A stretch of 9,848 nucleotides of DNA. It comes from Clostridiales bacterium. Its GTDB lineage: Bacteria > Bacillota > Clostridia > Saccharofermentanales > UBA5734. Position 1 is the stretch's first letter. Each line of letters opens with the position of its first letter. The translations under genes were made by a program, and so were the position numbers. Positions 1-6,268 of the stretch are shown one piece after another. The notes below the pieces were generated by a model. That model was given only the letters and a program-made list of their open reading frames with translations, was not told the origin of the DNA and searched no databases. The stretch covers positions 1 through 9,848 of the forward strand of contig SLHU01000108.1 of NCBI GenBank assembly GCA_007135995.1, given 5' to 3'.

Positions 1-2
1 CA

Positions 3-98
3 ATGGACAAAAAACTGGAAAGCATGCTCAAGAATGCCGGTAAAAGAAGCAAACGATCTATTCCTCAAAAAGATATATCAGCAATATTCGGCCTGTGA
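3..98 (+). CDS. Possible 3' end of an unidentified CDS (partial, left edge)
   Basis: The third frame is open from the left edge to a TGA at 96-98 and reads as a lysine/arginine-rich, soluble-looking C-terminal tail of about 31 residues ending in Ile-Phe-Gly-Leu. The ATG at position 3 is at the very edge and need not be the start. I do not recognise the family. Frame 1 is also open, from the edge to a TAA at 166-168, and would give a 55-residue tail with a less protein-like composition. Only one of the two can be the main reading, and neither is proven. The sequence to the left of the window would decide. Confidence 0.3.
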   Translation: MDKKLESMLKNAGKRSKRSIPQKDISAIFGL

Positions 99-251
99 CT
101 GTCTCATTCCTTTTGCGGCTTCCGCTCCGGTACGTGGTACGCTTTCGGAAGAGGTGCTGTATCTTTAAGGTGCTCAAAGTGTTACTATTTTACAGAATGC
201 AGATACATTGCTGAAAAGTAAAATTTTTGACTGCAGAACCGGGTTAATACA

Positions 252-1706
252 ATGAAACGAATGAGCTACACATCTTTAGATCAGCGTTTATACGCAGATT
301 GTTTGCCGCGTAAACCTGAACAGGCGGAAATGGTTATTTATAATAAAAGGTTGGGAGATAAACTTGGCATTGATCGTTTATACGAATCGCTTTCAGAGCT
401 TACAGCGGTTTTTTCCGGTCAAATGCCTTTTGAGGACACAGCCCCGATTGCCCAGGCCTATGGCGGTCATCAGTTCGGTTATTTTACAATCCTTGGCGAT
501 GGAAGAGCGCATCTGATCGGTGAGATCAAGATGCCAGACGGGCAAATTGCGGATTGTATGCTTAAAGGCAGTGGTGAAACACCCTACTCCAGAAACGGGG
601 ACGGGTTAGCTGCCCTTGGTCCCATGCTGCGCGAATATATCATCAGTGAAGCAATGGATGCCCTTTTAATACCCACATCCAGAAGTCTTGCTGTAGTTGC
701 TACAAAAGAGACAGTTTATCGGGAGAAGCCCGTGAACGGGGCAATTTTGACCCGAATTGCAGCGAGCCATATCAGAGTCGGGACCTTTCAATATGCTGCA
801 ATTCTGCAAGATACAGATGTCCTTAAGGGTTTGGCCGACTATAGTATCAATCGGCATTATCAAAGTGAAACTGAACAAGCAGATGTGTATAAGGAATCGA
901 AATACCTGACCTTTTTCAGAGCCGTACTGAACAGACAGGCAAAGCTTATTACCAGATGGCTGGCTGTTGGCTTTATCCATGGCGTTATGAATACGGATAA
1001 CATGGCAATAAGCGGAGAGACGATTGATTATGGTCCTTGCGCTTTTATGAATACATATAATCCTAAAACAGTTTTCAGCTCCATTGATACCCGGGGACGC
1101 TACGCCTATGATAATCAGTCCTATATTGCCAAATGGAATCTTGCCAGGTTAGGTGAAACACTTCTGCCAATTATTGATGATGATCAAAATAAAGCAGTAG
1201 AAGGGGTGAACCGTGTATTGGCAGAATTTGATTTGGTTTTTGCGCAAGCCTATGCAAAAGAAATGGGCGCAAAACTTGGATTTGGTGAACCACATGAAGA
1301 CGATGACCAGCTGATATCAAAACTATTCCATTGGATGGAGCAATATCAGGCTGACTTTACTGACACCTTTAGAGATTTGTCTTTAGGTGAAGTCAATAAA
1401 CTGCCCTTTTATCAAAACTCAGATTTTGAAGCTTGGCATGCCCAGGTGATGCAGCGTCAGATGCAATCTCATACCAGCCGATTCCAGGTTGAAAAAGCTA
1501 TGAGATCAGTAAACCCGGCATTTATTCCCAGAAATCATCTGGTGGAAGAGGCTTTATTGTTTGCTGCAGAAAAAAACGAAATGGACAATTTCCATAAGCT
1601 GCTAAAACTAGTTTTAAATCCTTTTGCTTATACAAACGAGCAATTGGCGTATAGACCACCCGCTGAGGGCTACGATGAAAACTATAAAACTTATTGCGGG
1701 ACCTAA
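252..1706 (+). CDS. selO: Protein adenylyltransferase SelO (YdiU/UPF0061 family)
   Basis: SelO is a pseudokinase-fold enzyme that binds ATP in a flipped orientation and transfers AMP to Ser/Thr/Tyr of target proteins; in E. coli the targets are linked to redox homeostasis. At 484 residues this matches the usual bacterial length. Visible signatures are YGGHQFG (70-76), the nucleotide-binding G82/G84/R85 in LGDGR, K105 in KGSGETPYSR (105-114), D117-G118, R168 and R175. The catalytic and metal-binding set is D249 and N250 in HGVMNTDN (243-250) plus D259 in DYGP. GRYAYDNQ and the WNLARL segment follow near 282-300. The protein ends Cys-Gly-Thr, so C482 is third from the end, where eukaryotic SelO carries selenocysteine and E. 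coli a redox-active cysteine. The start is ATG 252: an in-frame TGA lies at 228-230, and a second ATG at 261 is possible. No clear Shine-Dalgarno precedes either. The family assignment is near certain; the in vivo targets are unknown. Confidence 0.96.
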   Translation: MKRMSYTSLDQRLYADCLPRKPEQAEMVIYNKRLGDKLGIDRLYESLSELTAVFSGQMPFEDTAPIAQAYGGHQFGYFTILGDGRAHLIGEIKMPDGQIADCMLKGSGETPYSRNGDGLAALGPMLREYIISEAMDALLIPTSRSLAVVATKETVYREKPVNGAILTRIAASHIRVGTFQYAAILQDTDVLKGLADYSINRHYQSETEQADVYKESKYLTFFRAVLNRQAKLITRWLAVGFIHGVMNTDNMAISGETIDYGPCAFMNTYNPKTVFSSIDTRGRYAYDNQSYIAKWNLARLGETLLPIIDDDQNKAVEGVNRVLAEFDLVFAQAYAKEMGAKLGFGEPHEDDDQLISKLFHWMEQYQADFTDTFRDLSLGEVNKLPFYQNSDFEAWHAQVMQRQMQSHTSRFQVEKAMRSVNPAFIPRNHLVEEALLFAAEKNEMDNFHKLLKLVLNPFAYTNEQLAYRPPAEGYDENYKTYCGT

Positions 1707-1783
1707 GCTTGAAACATCACCTTTATGCAAACCACTTTCACAGCTGTAATCAAACCAAGAGCGACAACGTCAACTCAGCACCA

Positions 1784-1815
1784 TGCTTTATATGTCAAGG
1801 CATATAGCAGGTTTT
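1784..1815 (+). terminator. Putative weak terminator after selO
   Basis: TGCT (1784-1787) plus ATATG (1790-1794) pairs with CATAT plus AGCA (1801-1809), leaving a TT bulge and a six-base loop, followed by GG and four T. The stem is AT-rich and the T-run short, so termination would be weak. It lies in the 248-bp gap between two convergent genes, where a terminator is expected. I see no gene in that gap. Confidence 0.35.
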
Positions 1816-1901
1816 GTCTGATCTGACTTATTCTCAGATGAAAGTCGTTTCAACGCATGCAGCACATGGTCTCCGCTCATTCTTTAACTGCCGCAAACAA
1901 G

Positions 1902-1950
1902 AAAAAATCCGGCTCTGTGCAAAGCAAAAATGTAAGATGGACTGCTTGCA
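1902..1950 (-). terminator. Putative terminator after the Ldh_2 oxidoreductase gene
   Basis: Read on the minus strand, TGCAAGCA (1950-1943) pairs with TGCTTTGCA (1926-1918) with one bulged base and a loop of about 16 nt. A run of six T (1907-1902) follows after about 10 nt. The hairpin begins 5 nt past the stop codon of the gene ending at 1955. The large loop and the distance to the T-run make it imperfect. Confidence 0.3.
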
Positions 1951-1954
1951 TCAG

Positions 1955-2935
1955 TTAAAACGGCAGCTTCAGCCCAAACTCAGAGGCAGCGTTCTCAAGC
2001 ACGGCCTTATGGCTGTCATCAACCGGAATACCGGATTCCTGCCAATCTTGTTCGCGCGTTGATTCCAAAACGCCTGGCAGCGTCGCTTTGTCGTATCCGG
2101 GCATCGGCTGCATCTGGCCTGTCATTTTCACATATGCATCCATCTGCTTTTTGAAATCTGCCAGAGGTAAAAACTGATTAACATCGAGCGCAATGATCAG
2201 GCTGCCCTGATGAGCGCCCTTATATTGCCGCGATGCCTCTTTTTCATCTAACGGCACACCAGCCAGAAAACCGCCCAGCGCCTGGCACATAAAACCCAGG
2301 CCCATGCTGCGGAAAACCAGACCGGGTGCTAAACTGAACAGCTCCGGCACATGCGGTGACTCCGCATATAAATCGTGCATGGCACCAAAATCGAGAATCA
2401 TCGGAAACTCCTGACCGGCTGGTACGGCAAAGGACATCGGTGAACCGCCTGCTGCCCGCATAATCGATTGTTCCGGTGTTAATTCGAGCTGATGGCCAGA
2501 TGTCACATAGCCGATCAGGTCGTTTTCCGCCAGCAGGCGAGCATAAATACCCGCCGCTCCGATATGGCCGTGGTTGCGGGTCACAGCTGCAGCGATACCA
2601 TTCTCCCGGCATTTATCGATGATTGACTCGGCTCCTTTTTGGGCAGCAAAATAGCCAAGCCCCCCGTCACCATCAATCATAATCGTAGAGGCGGCTTCAT
2701 TGGCCGTGAAAACATGCGGGTCCGGGTTAATCAGGCGATCTCTCATAATCCTGGCATAAGTCGCGATTTGCTGGGTTCCATGACTGAAAACACCGCGCAG
2801 ATCATTTTTGACCAGGAGGTCTGAAAGAAAATCTGCTTTTTCAATTGGCATGCCAGCTTTCTGTGCGAGCGTGCTCACAAAACTTCTCATAACATCCGCT
2901 TTGACTCTGATATGGTTTCTATCGACAATATTCAT
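1955..2935 (-). CDS. Divergent Ldh_2-family (malate/L-lactate/ureidoglycolate type) dehydrogenase
   Basis: This 326-residue protein belongs to the Ldh_2 family (PF02615), cytoplasmic NAD(P)H-dependent reductases/dehydrogenases of 2-oxo or 2-hydroxy acids and related imino acids, unrelated to Rossmann-type LDH. Visible are the RGVFSHG motif (47-53, H52), GDGGLG (89-94), RNHGHIGAAG (120-129, H124 at the catalytic-His position) and GGSP (163-166), which corresponds to the family's G-T/N-N-P segment. Two departures are notable. The Arg normally four residues after the SHG histidine, which contacts the substrate carboxylate, is Gln56. The stretch between LDFGAM (181-186) and MGLGFM (211-216) is far shorter than usual and lacks the GGYKGYGL signature. 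The start is ATG 2935, preceded by a purine-rich AGGGGGAT ribosome binding site. It lies 200 bp downstream of the Fe-S gene on the same strand. The family is confident; the substrate cannot be named. Confidence 0.82.
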   Translation of the reverse strand: MNIVDRNHIRVKADVMRSFVSTLAQKAGMPIEKADFLSDLLVKNDLRGVFSHGTQQIATYARIMRDRLINPDPHVFTANEAASTIMIDGDGGLGYFAAQKGAESIIDKCRENGIAAAVTRNHGHIGAAGIYARLLAENDLIGYVTSGHQLELTPEQSIMRAAGGSPMSFAVPAGQEFPMILDFGAMHDLYAESPHVPELFSLAPGLVFRSMGLGFMCQALGGFLAGVPLDEKEASRQYKGAHQGSLIIALDVNQFLPLADFKKQMDAYVKMTGQMQPMPGYDKATLPGVLESTREQDWQESGIPVDDSHKAVLENAASEFGLKLPF

Positions 2936-3108
2936 CTGGATATCCCCCTATATTGCTGTGGTTGGTGAACCCTCCCCGCATGCAGCCTGGAAGGGGTGTG
3001 CGCATGATTGATTTTTTCAATGACAGGCCGTCATAATCAACATACTGGTTTTGCCCTCCGAAGCAATCCATCTGCATGACGATCACGCGCTGTTCATAAA
3101 GGCATTGA

Positions 3109-3123
3109 CAGGATTTGATCCTG
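3109..3123. other. Short perfect inverted repeat downstream of the Fe-S gene
   Basis: CAGGAT and ATCCTG flank a three-base TTG loop. The element lies 12 bp past the stop codon of the Fe-S gene, in the 200-bp gap before the Ldh_2 gene. No T-run follows on the minus strand, so it is not a convincing intrinsic terminator. It could be an mRNA 3'-end stabiliser or a protein-binding dyad. No good sigma-70 promoter for the Ldh_2 gene is visible in this gap, so the two minus-strand genes may share a transcript. Confidence 0.35.
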
Positions 3124-3135
3124 ACACATTGATCT

Positions 3136-4428
3136 TCAGACATTCCCCGGCTTAACACGACTAATCAATGAGCCAAGATAGCGTGATTTCATCTGACTGC
3201 TTGCCATAATCTGCTTGATCGGCGGCATTTTCAGAATGGCTCCCAGAACAGCAGCCATCGCCCGGTGGCTTAAATGCGCCTGGTTGTCAAAAATCAGATT
3301 TTGAAGCTTGCCCCGTTCAATCGCCATCATGACGATCCGATGAACACTGGTGACAGGCGTGACGATCTGCTGCGGCCGCCGCTTTAGCTTGATTGTCTGA
3401 TCAACCGGGCAGGCACGTACACAGACTGCGCAGCCCAGACACACACGTTCATCGAGACGCGCAATTTTACGGTCGGGTTTTTGCGGATCATTGGCAGATA
3501 CCAGGCCAAGCGCTTCAACTGGACACACCTTCACACATCGGCCGCAGCCCGTACAGGCATGACTGCTGATATCTGGCAGGTACTGGGTGGTTTCAACCGG
3601 GTTCAGCAAACCAAATTTCCTTGCCGCAATCAGCGCTTCACAGCAGCAGCCGCAGCAATTGCAGATAAAACTTGGCTGACGCTGCACATTCTCACCAAAC
3701 TGAACAAGATGATGCTCATACGCAAGGTCAAGCAGATCCAGACATTCTGACAGCTCAACCCTGCGGGCATATCCATGACGGATCAGCGTGTCTGCGGTAT
3801 TGCCAAATGTCATGCATATGTCCATAGGGGCCTGACATGTCCCTGTTGTATGAGAAGCTTTATGGCGGCAGTAACACATGCCAACCGCTATATCCTTTGC
3901 CTGACGCATGATCTCGCTGGCTTTTTCATAGTCAAGCACATGAAGCTGATTATCACGATCCAGCGCTTCTTCATTAACATAAGCCCTGCCGATCGGGGTG
4001 CCCTCTTTAAGCATCAGGTCACGGATGAAATCTTCTTCTGTTGTAATATACTGATAAAAAAGCTGGCTGAGCAACGGCTGGTCAATATCATCGCGAAGCC
4101 GCATCAGCGAAAACTCAAAAAACCCCGCCATCGGCGGCGGCAGCATGTATAAAGTCCCGCTGTCTGTTTCCATGTCGAGCAGCAGGCATCTTTCAGCCAG
4201 TTCGTTGAGCCTTTTCGCAGCTTCAGATGTTGACACGCGCCAGGACACCGCGGCTTTTTCGGCTTTGAAAGGCCGAATCGGGACCTGCGAAAGCCAATGC
4301 GCTTCCTTCTCCGATGCCAGCACACGCAGAATCTGAAAAAGAAGCTCAGTCGGCGGTGCACCCTGAGGAAACTGGTTCAGACGATCTGCCAGTTTTCTAT
4401 ATCCGTTTTTTGCTGTCTGATGAGCCAT
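3136..4428 (-). CDS. Cysteine-rich 2x[4Fe-4S] ferredoxin-domain protein of uncharacterised family
   Basis: This is a cytoplasmic iron-sulfur protein of 430 residues with no signal peptide or membrane segment. Residues 1-90 look like a winged-helix-type region. The middle holds a cysteine set: C185-x-C187, C198, C205, then C256-x-C258-C259-x-C261-C262-C263, the CNCCGCCC stretch. The C-terminal part carries two classical CxxCxxCxxxCP clusters, C292/C295/C298/C302 and C330/C333/C336/C340. A conserved-looking basic tail (HRIVMMAIERG, SHRAMAAVLG) follows. The tandem clusters imply low-potential electron transfer. The middle cysteines could bind another cluster or metal; that is inference. I chose ATG 4428: AGGTGAT, a near-perfect anti-SD match, sits just upstream with good spacing, and the GTG at 4437 used by the longer reading falls inside that ribosome binding site. 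Similar proteins occur in clostridia and sulfate reducers, as far as I recall, without a known role. Confidence 0.85.
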   Translation of the reverse strand: MAHQTAKNGYRKLADRLNQFPQGAPPTELLFQILRVLASEKEAHWLSQVPIRPFKAEKAAVSWRVSTSEAAKRLNELAERCLLLDMETDSGTLYMLPPPMAGFFEFSLMRLRDDIDQPLLSQLFYQYITTEEDFIRDLMLKEGTPIGRAYVNEEALDRDNQLHVLDYEKASEIMRQAKDIAVGMCYCRHKASHTTGTCQAPMDICMTFGNTADTLIRHGYARRVELSECLDLLDLAYEHHLVQFGENVQRQPSFICNCCGCCCEALIAARKFGLLNPVETTQYLPDISSHACTGCGRCVKVCPVEALGLVSANDPQKPDRKIARLDERVCLGCAVCVRACPVDQTIKLKRRPQQIVTPVTSVHRIVMMAIERGKLQNLIFDNQAHLSHRAMAAVLGAILKMPPIKQIMASSQMKSRYLGSLISRVKPGNV

Positions 4429-4433
4429 ATGAA

Positions 4434-4440
4434 TCACCTT
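4434..4440 (-). promoter_or_regulatory. Strong ribosome binding site that decides the Fe-S gene start
   Basis: On the minus strand the sequence reads AAGGTGATTCATATG. AGGTGAT is complementary to the 16S rRNA 3' end and is spaced for the ATG at 4428. This rules against the GTG three codons upstream, which lies inside the site itself. Confidence 0.75.
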
Positions 4441-4467
4441 TCATCTCTGATATAGTCACGCACCTTA

Positions 4468-4496
4468 ATTATATATCGGTTTCTTAATCAGTTCAG
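4468..4496 (-). promoter_or_regulatory. Sigma-70 (SigA)-type promoter for the Fe-S gene
   Basis: A perfect TATAAT -10 (4473-4468 on the minus strand) is preceded after 17 bp by CTGAAC (4496-4491), a moderate -35 match. Transcription would begin near 4461, giving a leader of about 33 nt to the ATG at 4428. Its position between tspO and the Fe-S gene suggests the Fe-S gene is transcribed independently of tspO. Confidence 0.6.
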
Positions 4497-4550
4497 CCCC
4501 CGCTGGATAAGTGAGGGGCACTGCTGAAAGATAAAGCAGCCAGTCCAGAT

Positions 4551-4567
4551 AAAAACGCAGATTTGCG
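4551..4567 (-). terminator. Putative short terminator after tspO
   Basis: On the minus strand CGCA (4567-4564 region) and TGCG pair around a four-base loop and are followed directly by five T (4555-4551). A larger perfect 8-bp inverted repeat, TTATCTGG/CCAGATAA (4575-4582 and 4545-4552), encloses it and overlaps the tspO stop codon. The stem is short, so this is tentative, but the site just after tspO and before the next promoter fits. Confidence 0.4.
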
Positions 4568-4574
4568 CATGTCG

Positions 4575-4970
4575 TTATCTGGCTCTGTTCAGCCAGGTGA
4601 TACTGGCTTGAAGCACTGTTGCAAAAGATACCCATACAAGATAAGGGATATTCGCCAGTGATATCCAGAGGGCATAAGGATAAATTGCCAGCAATGCCCA
4701 GAACAGTGTGAGCAAAACAAGGACAATATCCAGAAACGCCAGAAAGTTACTTCTTAGTCGGAACTGCAAAGGCGTAAAGGCGATGTTGAAAATAATATTC
4801 AGCAGAAAGGGCAACAGCACAATCCATGGCAGGTCTGAACGCGCGAACAGATAAACCGCTGCGCCGTATGTGACGGCGATGATAATGTAAAGAACTGTCC
4901 ATACCGGACCGAAAATCCAGGCAGGAGGCGCCCATGAAGGCTTAGTCAGCTGCTGATACCAGTGGTTCAT
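4575..4970 (-). CDS. tspO: Short TspO/MBR-family membrane protein
   Basis: TspO proteins are tryptophan-rich membrane proteins that bind tetrapyrroles and sterol- or drug-like ligands; bacterial ones act in porphyrin handling, stress response or regulation. This one has 131 residues and begins almost directly with the family signature [21 protein letters not shown] (4 onward). Four hydrophobic helices follow, at about 18-42, 47-68, 73-98 and 100-127, with [15 protein letters not shown] in the last. The canonical first helix, which precedes the KPSW motif, is absent. This is not a mis-called start: GGAG lies at a good distance from ATG 4970, and an in-frame TAA occurs seven codons upstream. 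I therefore assign it to a short-variant branch rather than a truncation. A small ORF ends 21 bp upstream on the same strand and probably shares the transcript. Confidence 0.88.
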   Translation of the reverse strand: MNHWYQQLTKPSWAPPAWIFGPVWTVLYIIIAVTYGAAVYLFARSDLPWIVLLPFLLNIIFNIAFTPLQFRLRSNFLAFLDIVLVLLTLFWALLAIYPYALWISLANIPYLVWVSFATVLQASITWLNRAR

Positions 4971-4991
4971 CTTGGTTTGCTCCTGATACTG

Positions 4992-5126
4992 TTAAGTTGT
5001 GCTCTCATGCGCGGACAGCTCATAGTCGTTCATAAAGGGCACCAGAAGCGGGTCATCAACCATAGAATGAATGGCATCAACCATTAACCGCTCTTGTGTT
5101 TCTCTCAGATCAAAAAAGGAAATCAT
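4992..5126 (-). CDS. Small hypothetical protein (44 aa) upstream of tspO
   Basis: An ATG-initiated ORF of 44 codons, beginning MISFFDLRE and ending HESTT, is acidic and soluble-looking with no membrane segment or cysteine. I do not recognise the family. Three things support it. A promoter-like element with an overlapping dyad lies 40-70 bp upstream. An AGAAAGG ribosome-binding-like stretch precedes the ATG, though at a long spacing of about 11-12 nt. Its stop is followed by the tspO ribosome binding site and start within 21 bp, as in an operon. An in-frame TAA lies 11 codons upstream of the ATG, so there is no longer form. It could be a leader or regulatory peptide or a decayed gene remnant. 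Confidence 0.42.
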   Translation of the reverse strand: MISFFDLRETQERLMVDAIHSMVDDPLLVPFMNDYELSAHESTT

Positions 5127-5156
5127 ATGATGAAATGCCCTTTCTGGTATGAAATT

Positions 5157-5176
5157 GTGTTAAGTCATTTTAACAC
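5157..5176. promoter_or_regulatory. Operator-like perfect dyad GTGTTAA-N6-TTAACAC
   Basis: Two perfect 7-bp inverted half-sites are separated by six bases, a spacing of about two helical turns that is typical of a dimeric repressor site. The dyad overlaps the proposed minus-strand -10 box at 5167-5172. It resembles but does not match the GlnR/TnrA consensus, having an 8-bp rather than a 7-bp core spacer. The cognate regulator is unknown. Confidence 0.5.
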
Positions 5177-5196
5177 CAGGAGGACCAGAGTCGCAA
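5167..5196 (-). promoter_or_regulatory. Putative promoter for the small ORF-tspO transcript
   Basis: On the minus strand TTGCGA (5196-5191, 4/6 to consensus) and TAAAAT (5172-5167, 5/6) are separated by 18 bp. Transcription would begin near 5160 and read into the ATG at 5126. The -10 lies inside the GTGTTAA dyad, and the -35 lies in the first copy of the 31-bp tandem repeat. Confidence 0.45.
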
Positions 5197-5238
5197 GTTA
5201 AAGAATTCAGGAGGACCAGAGTTGCAAGTTAAAGAATT
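5177..5238. repeat. 31-bp tandem duplication (two copies, one mismatch)
   Basis: Copy 1 is 5177-5207 and copy 2 is 5208-5238. They are contiguous and identical except for one C/T difference (TCGC at 5191-5194, TTGC at 5222-5225). Each copy starts CAGGAGGACCAGAG. Copy 1 abuts the operator-like dyad and supplies the -35 of the minus-strand promoter; copy 2 carries TTGCAA at the same place. The near identity indicates a recent duplication. Confidence 0.9.
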
Positions 5239-5505
5239 ATTGAAGACGCGGTAGTGATGTATAATGACAACATAGATCAATCCATAATGTTCGTCACACC
5301 TTGGTTTTCATGCGGCAAAAAGTCAAAAAGCAGCTTGTGTGACAAACAGATAGGCAGGAGATCTATTTGCCGGCCGGTCTCATATCTGTCAGGCTGATCG
5401 GTCTCATCTTTGCAGATTGAAACTGATAATACGTTCAGTCTTGCGGCCGGAGGGTGATGCCTGACTCCTTGTGGCAACAGCAAGATGTTTGCCGGCGAGA
5501 TGAAT

Positions 5506-5546
5506 GGCTGGCGGGATCTGGCCAGCAAATCAGCCGTTCAGGCTGG
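5506..5546 (+). promoter_or_regulatory. Paired, mutually exclusive hairpins upstream of the methyltransferase
   Basis: Four short elements are present: GGCTGGC (5506-5512), GCCAGC (5521-5526), CAGCC (5531-5535) and GGCTGG (5541-5546). Elements 1:2 and 3:4 can form hairpins with loops of 8 and 5 nt. Alternatively 1:3 or 2:4 can pair, each with 5 bp. The set ends 6 nt before the AAGGA ribosome binding site of the TTG start. A switching leader is possible, but repetition of GGCTGG could produce it by chance. Confidence 0.35.
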
Positions 5547-5564
5547 AAAAGAAAGGAAATATTT

Positions 5565-6230
5565 TTGAAACCAGTATGCAAAATCTGCCGGGGAGATACA
5601 ACACTCATTAAAAAACAATCACGAAAACCCGAACTGAGACGTCTTTACTGGCGCTGCCTGAACTGTGATTTCATCTTTATGGATGATCGGTTTATTTTGA
5701 CACCAGAGCAGGAAATCTCAATATACGAAAACCATGAAAATTCGATTGATGATCCGGAATATGTTGCTTACTTTAGCCGTTTTATTGAACACGCCATCCT
5801 TAACCATAAACGCACGGAAAACCCAGTTTGCCTTGACTTCGGCAGCGGTCCGGAGCCTGTTCTGGCTCAGATTCTCAGACAGCAGTTTGGCTGGCAGGCA
5901 GATATTTATGACAAGTTTTATGCCGCCGATACAACATATATCGGTAAAACGTATGACCTGATCACGTCAACGGAGGTTGCTGAGCATCTGGATGATCCGA
6001 TGCATTATTTCAGGTTATTCAAAAAACTGCTGAACCCTGGCGGCATACTGGCTGTCATGACGCTGCTCCATCCATCAGATGACGAGGCTTTCAAGAGATG
6101 GTTTTATATCCGCGATATGAGCCACATTTCGTTTTATTCACGCCGGACGATGCAGCAGATCGCCGCTGATCTTGACTTGGACATTGTTTACTGTGATGGT
6201 CATCGGCATATAACCTTTGCTGCCCGCTGA
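5565..6230 (+). CDS. Class I SAM-dependent methyltransferase with N-terminal zinc ribbon
   Basis: This soluble 221-residue protein starts with a CxxC...CxxC zinc ribbon (C5, C8, C31, C34). A Rossmann methyltransferase domain follows, with the SAM-binding motif LDFGSGPEP (90-98), an acidic residue at the end of strand 2 (D116), YDLITSTEVAEHL (130-142) and the post-motif LLNPGGILAVMT (155-166). RDMSHISFYS (183-192) is typical of a widespread family without an assigned substrate. I chose TTG 5565 because AAGGA lies 7 nt upstream and the conserved zinc ribbon begins within five residues. A longer in-frame reading from GTG 5454/ATG 5457 adds 37 residues of unfamilial sequence, and its GGAGG is too close to either codon. 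The gene stands alone, between a divergent unit and the GRE operon. The methyl acceptor is unknown. Confidence 0.85.
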   Translation: MKPVCKICRGDTTLIKKQSRKPELRRLYWRCLNCDFIFMDDRFILTPEQEISIYENHENSIDDPEYVAYFSRFIEHAILNHKRTENPVCLDFGSGPEPVLAQILRQQFGWQADIYDKFYAADTTYIGKTYDLITSTEVAEHLDDPMHYFRLFKKLLNPGGILAVMTLLHPSDDEAFKRWFYIRDMSHISFYSRRTMQQIAADLDLDIVYCDGHRHITFAAR

Positions 6231-6268
6231 TGATGCCATCGCTGCCTGCCGGGATTCATCTGCCTTTT

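Larger units (their letters stand above)
5127..5564. other. 438-bp intergenic region between divergent tspO and methyltransferase units
   Basis: I see no convincing gene here. The left end holds the dyad, promoter-like boxes and the 31-bp tandem duplication described separately. On the plus strand a perfect TATAAT occurs at 5260-5265 without an acceptable -35. CGGTCTCAT occurs twice (5375-5383 and 5399-5407), 24 bp apart on centre. The right end, 5506-5546, contains two consecutive hairpins before the methyltransferase start. Open frames across 5277-5528 on the minus strand have no recognisable protein character. Confidence 0.5.

Noticed and set aside
1814..2062. Plus-strand 82-codon TTG-start frame overlapping the end of the Ldh_2 gene.
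   Set aside because: More than a third of it is antisense to a well-supported gene, there is no ribosome binding site, and no protein family is recognisable.
2919..3158. Minus-strand 79-codon frame bridging the Fe-S and Ldh_2 genes.
   Set aside because: It overlaps both genes, has no good start signal, and its composition shows no domain character; it is best read as intergenic sequence.
5157..5176. The dyad as a GlnR/TnrA box.
   Set aside because: The half-sites fit TGTNA/TNACA but the spacer is 8 rather than 7 bases.
5222..5300. After the second repeat copy, TTG CAA GTT AAA GAA TTA TTG AAG ACG resembles the start of a CBS-domain protein (VKELLKT, then GSDV in another frame).
   Set aside because: The frame ends at TAG within ten codons; continuing needs at least one shift and soon hits further stops. 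The match is too short to call a pseudogene.
5277..5528. Minus-strand 83-codon frame in the large intergenic gap.
   Set aside because: No ribosome binding site, no recognised motif, and it covers the hairpin leader of the methyltransferase.
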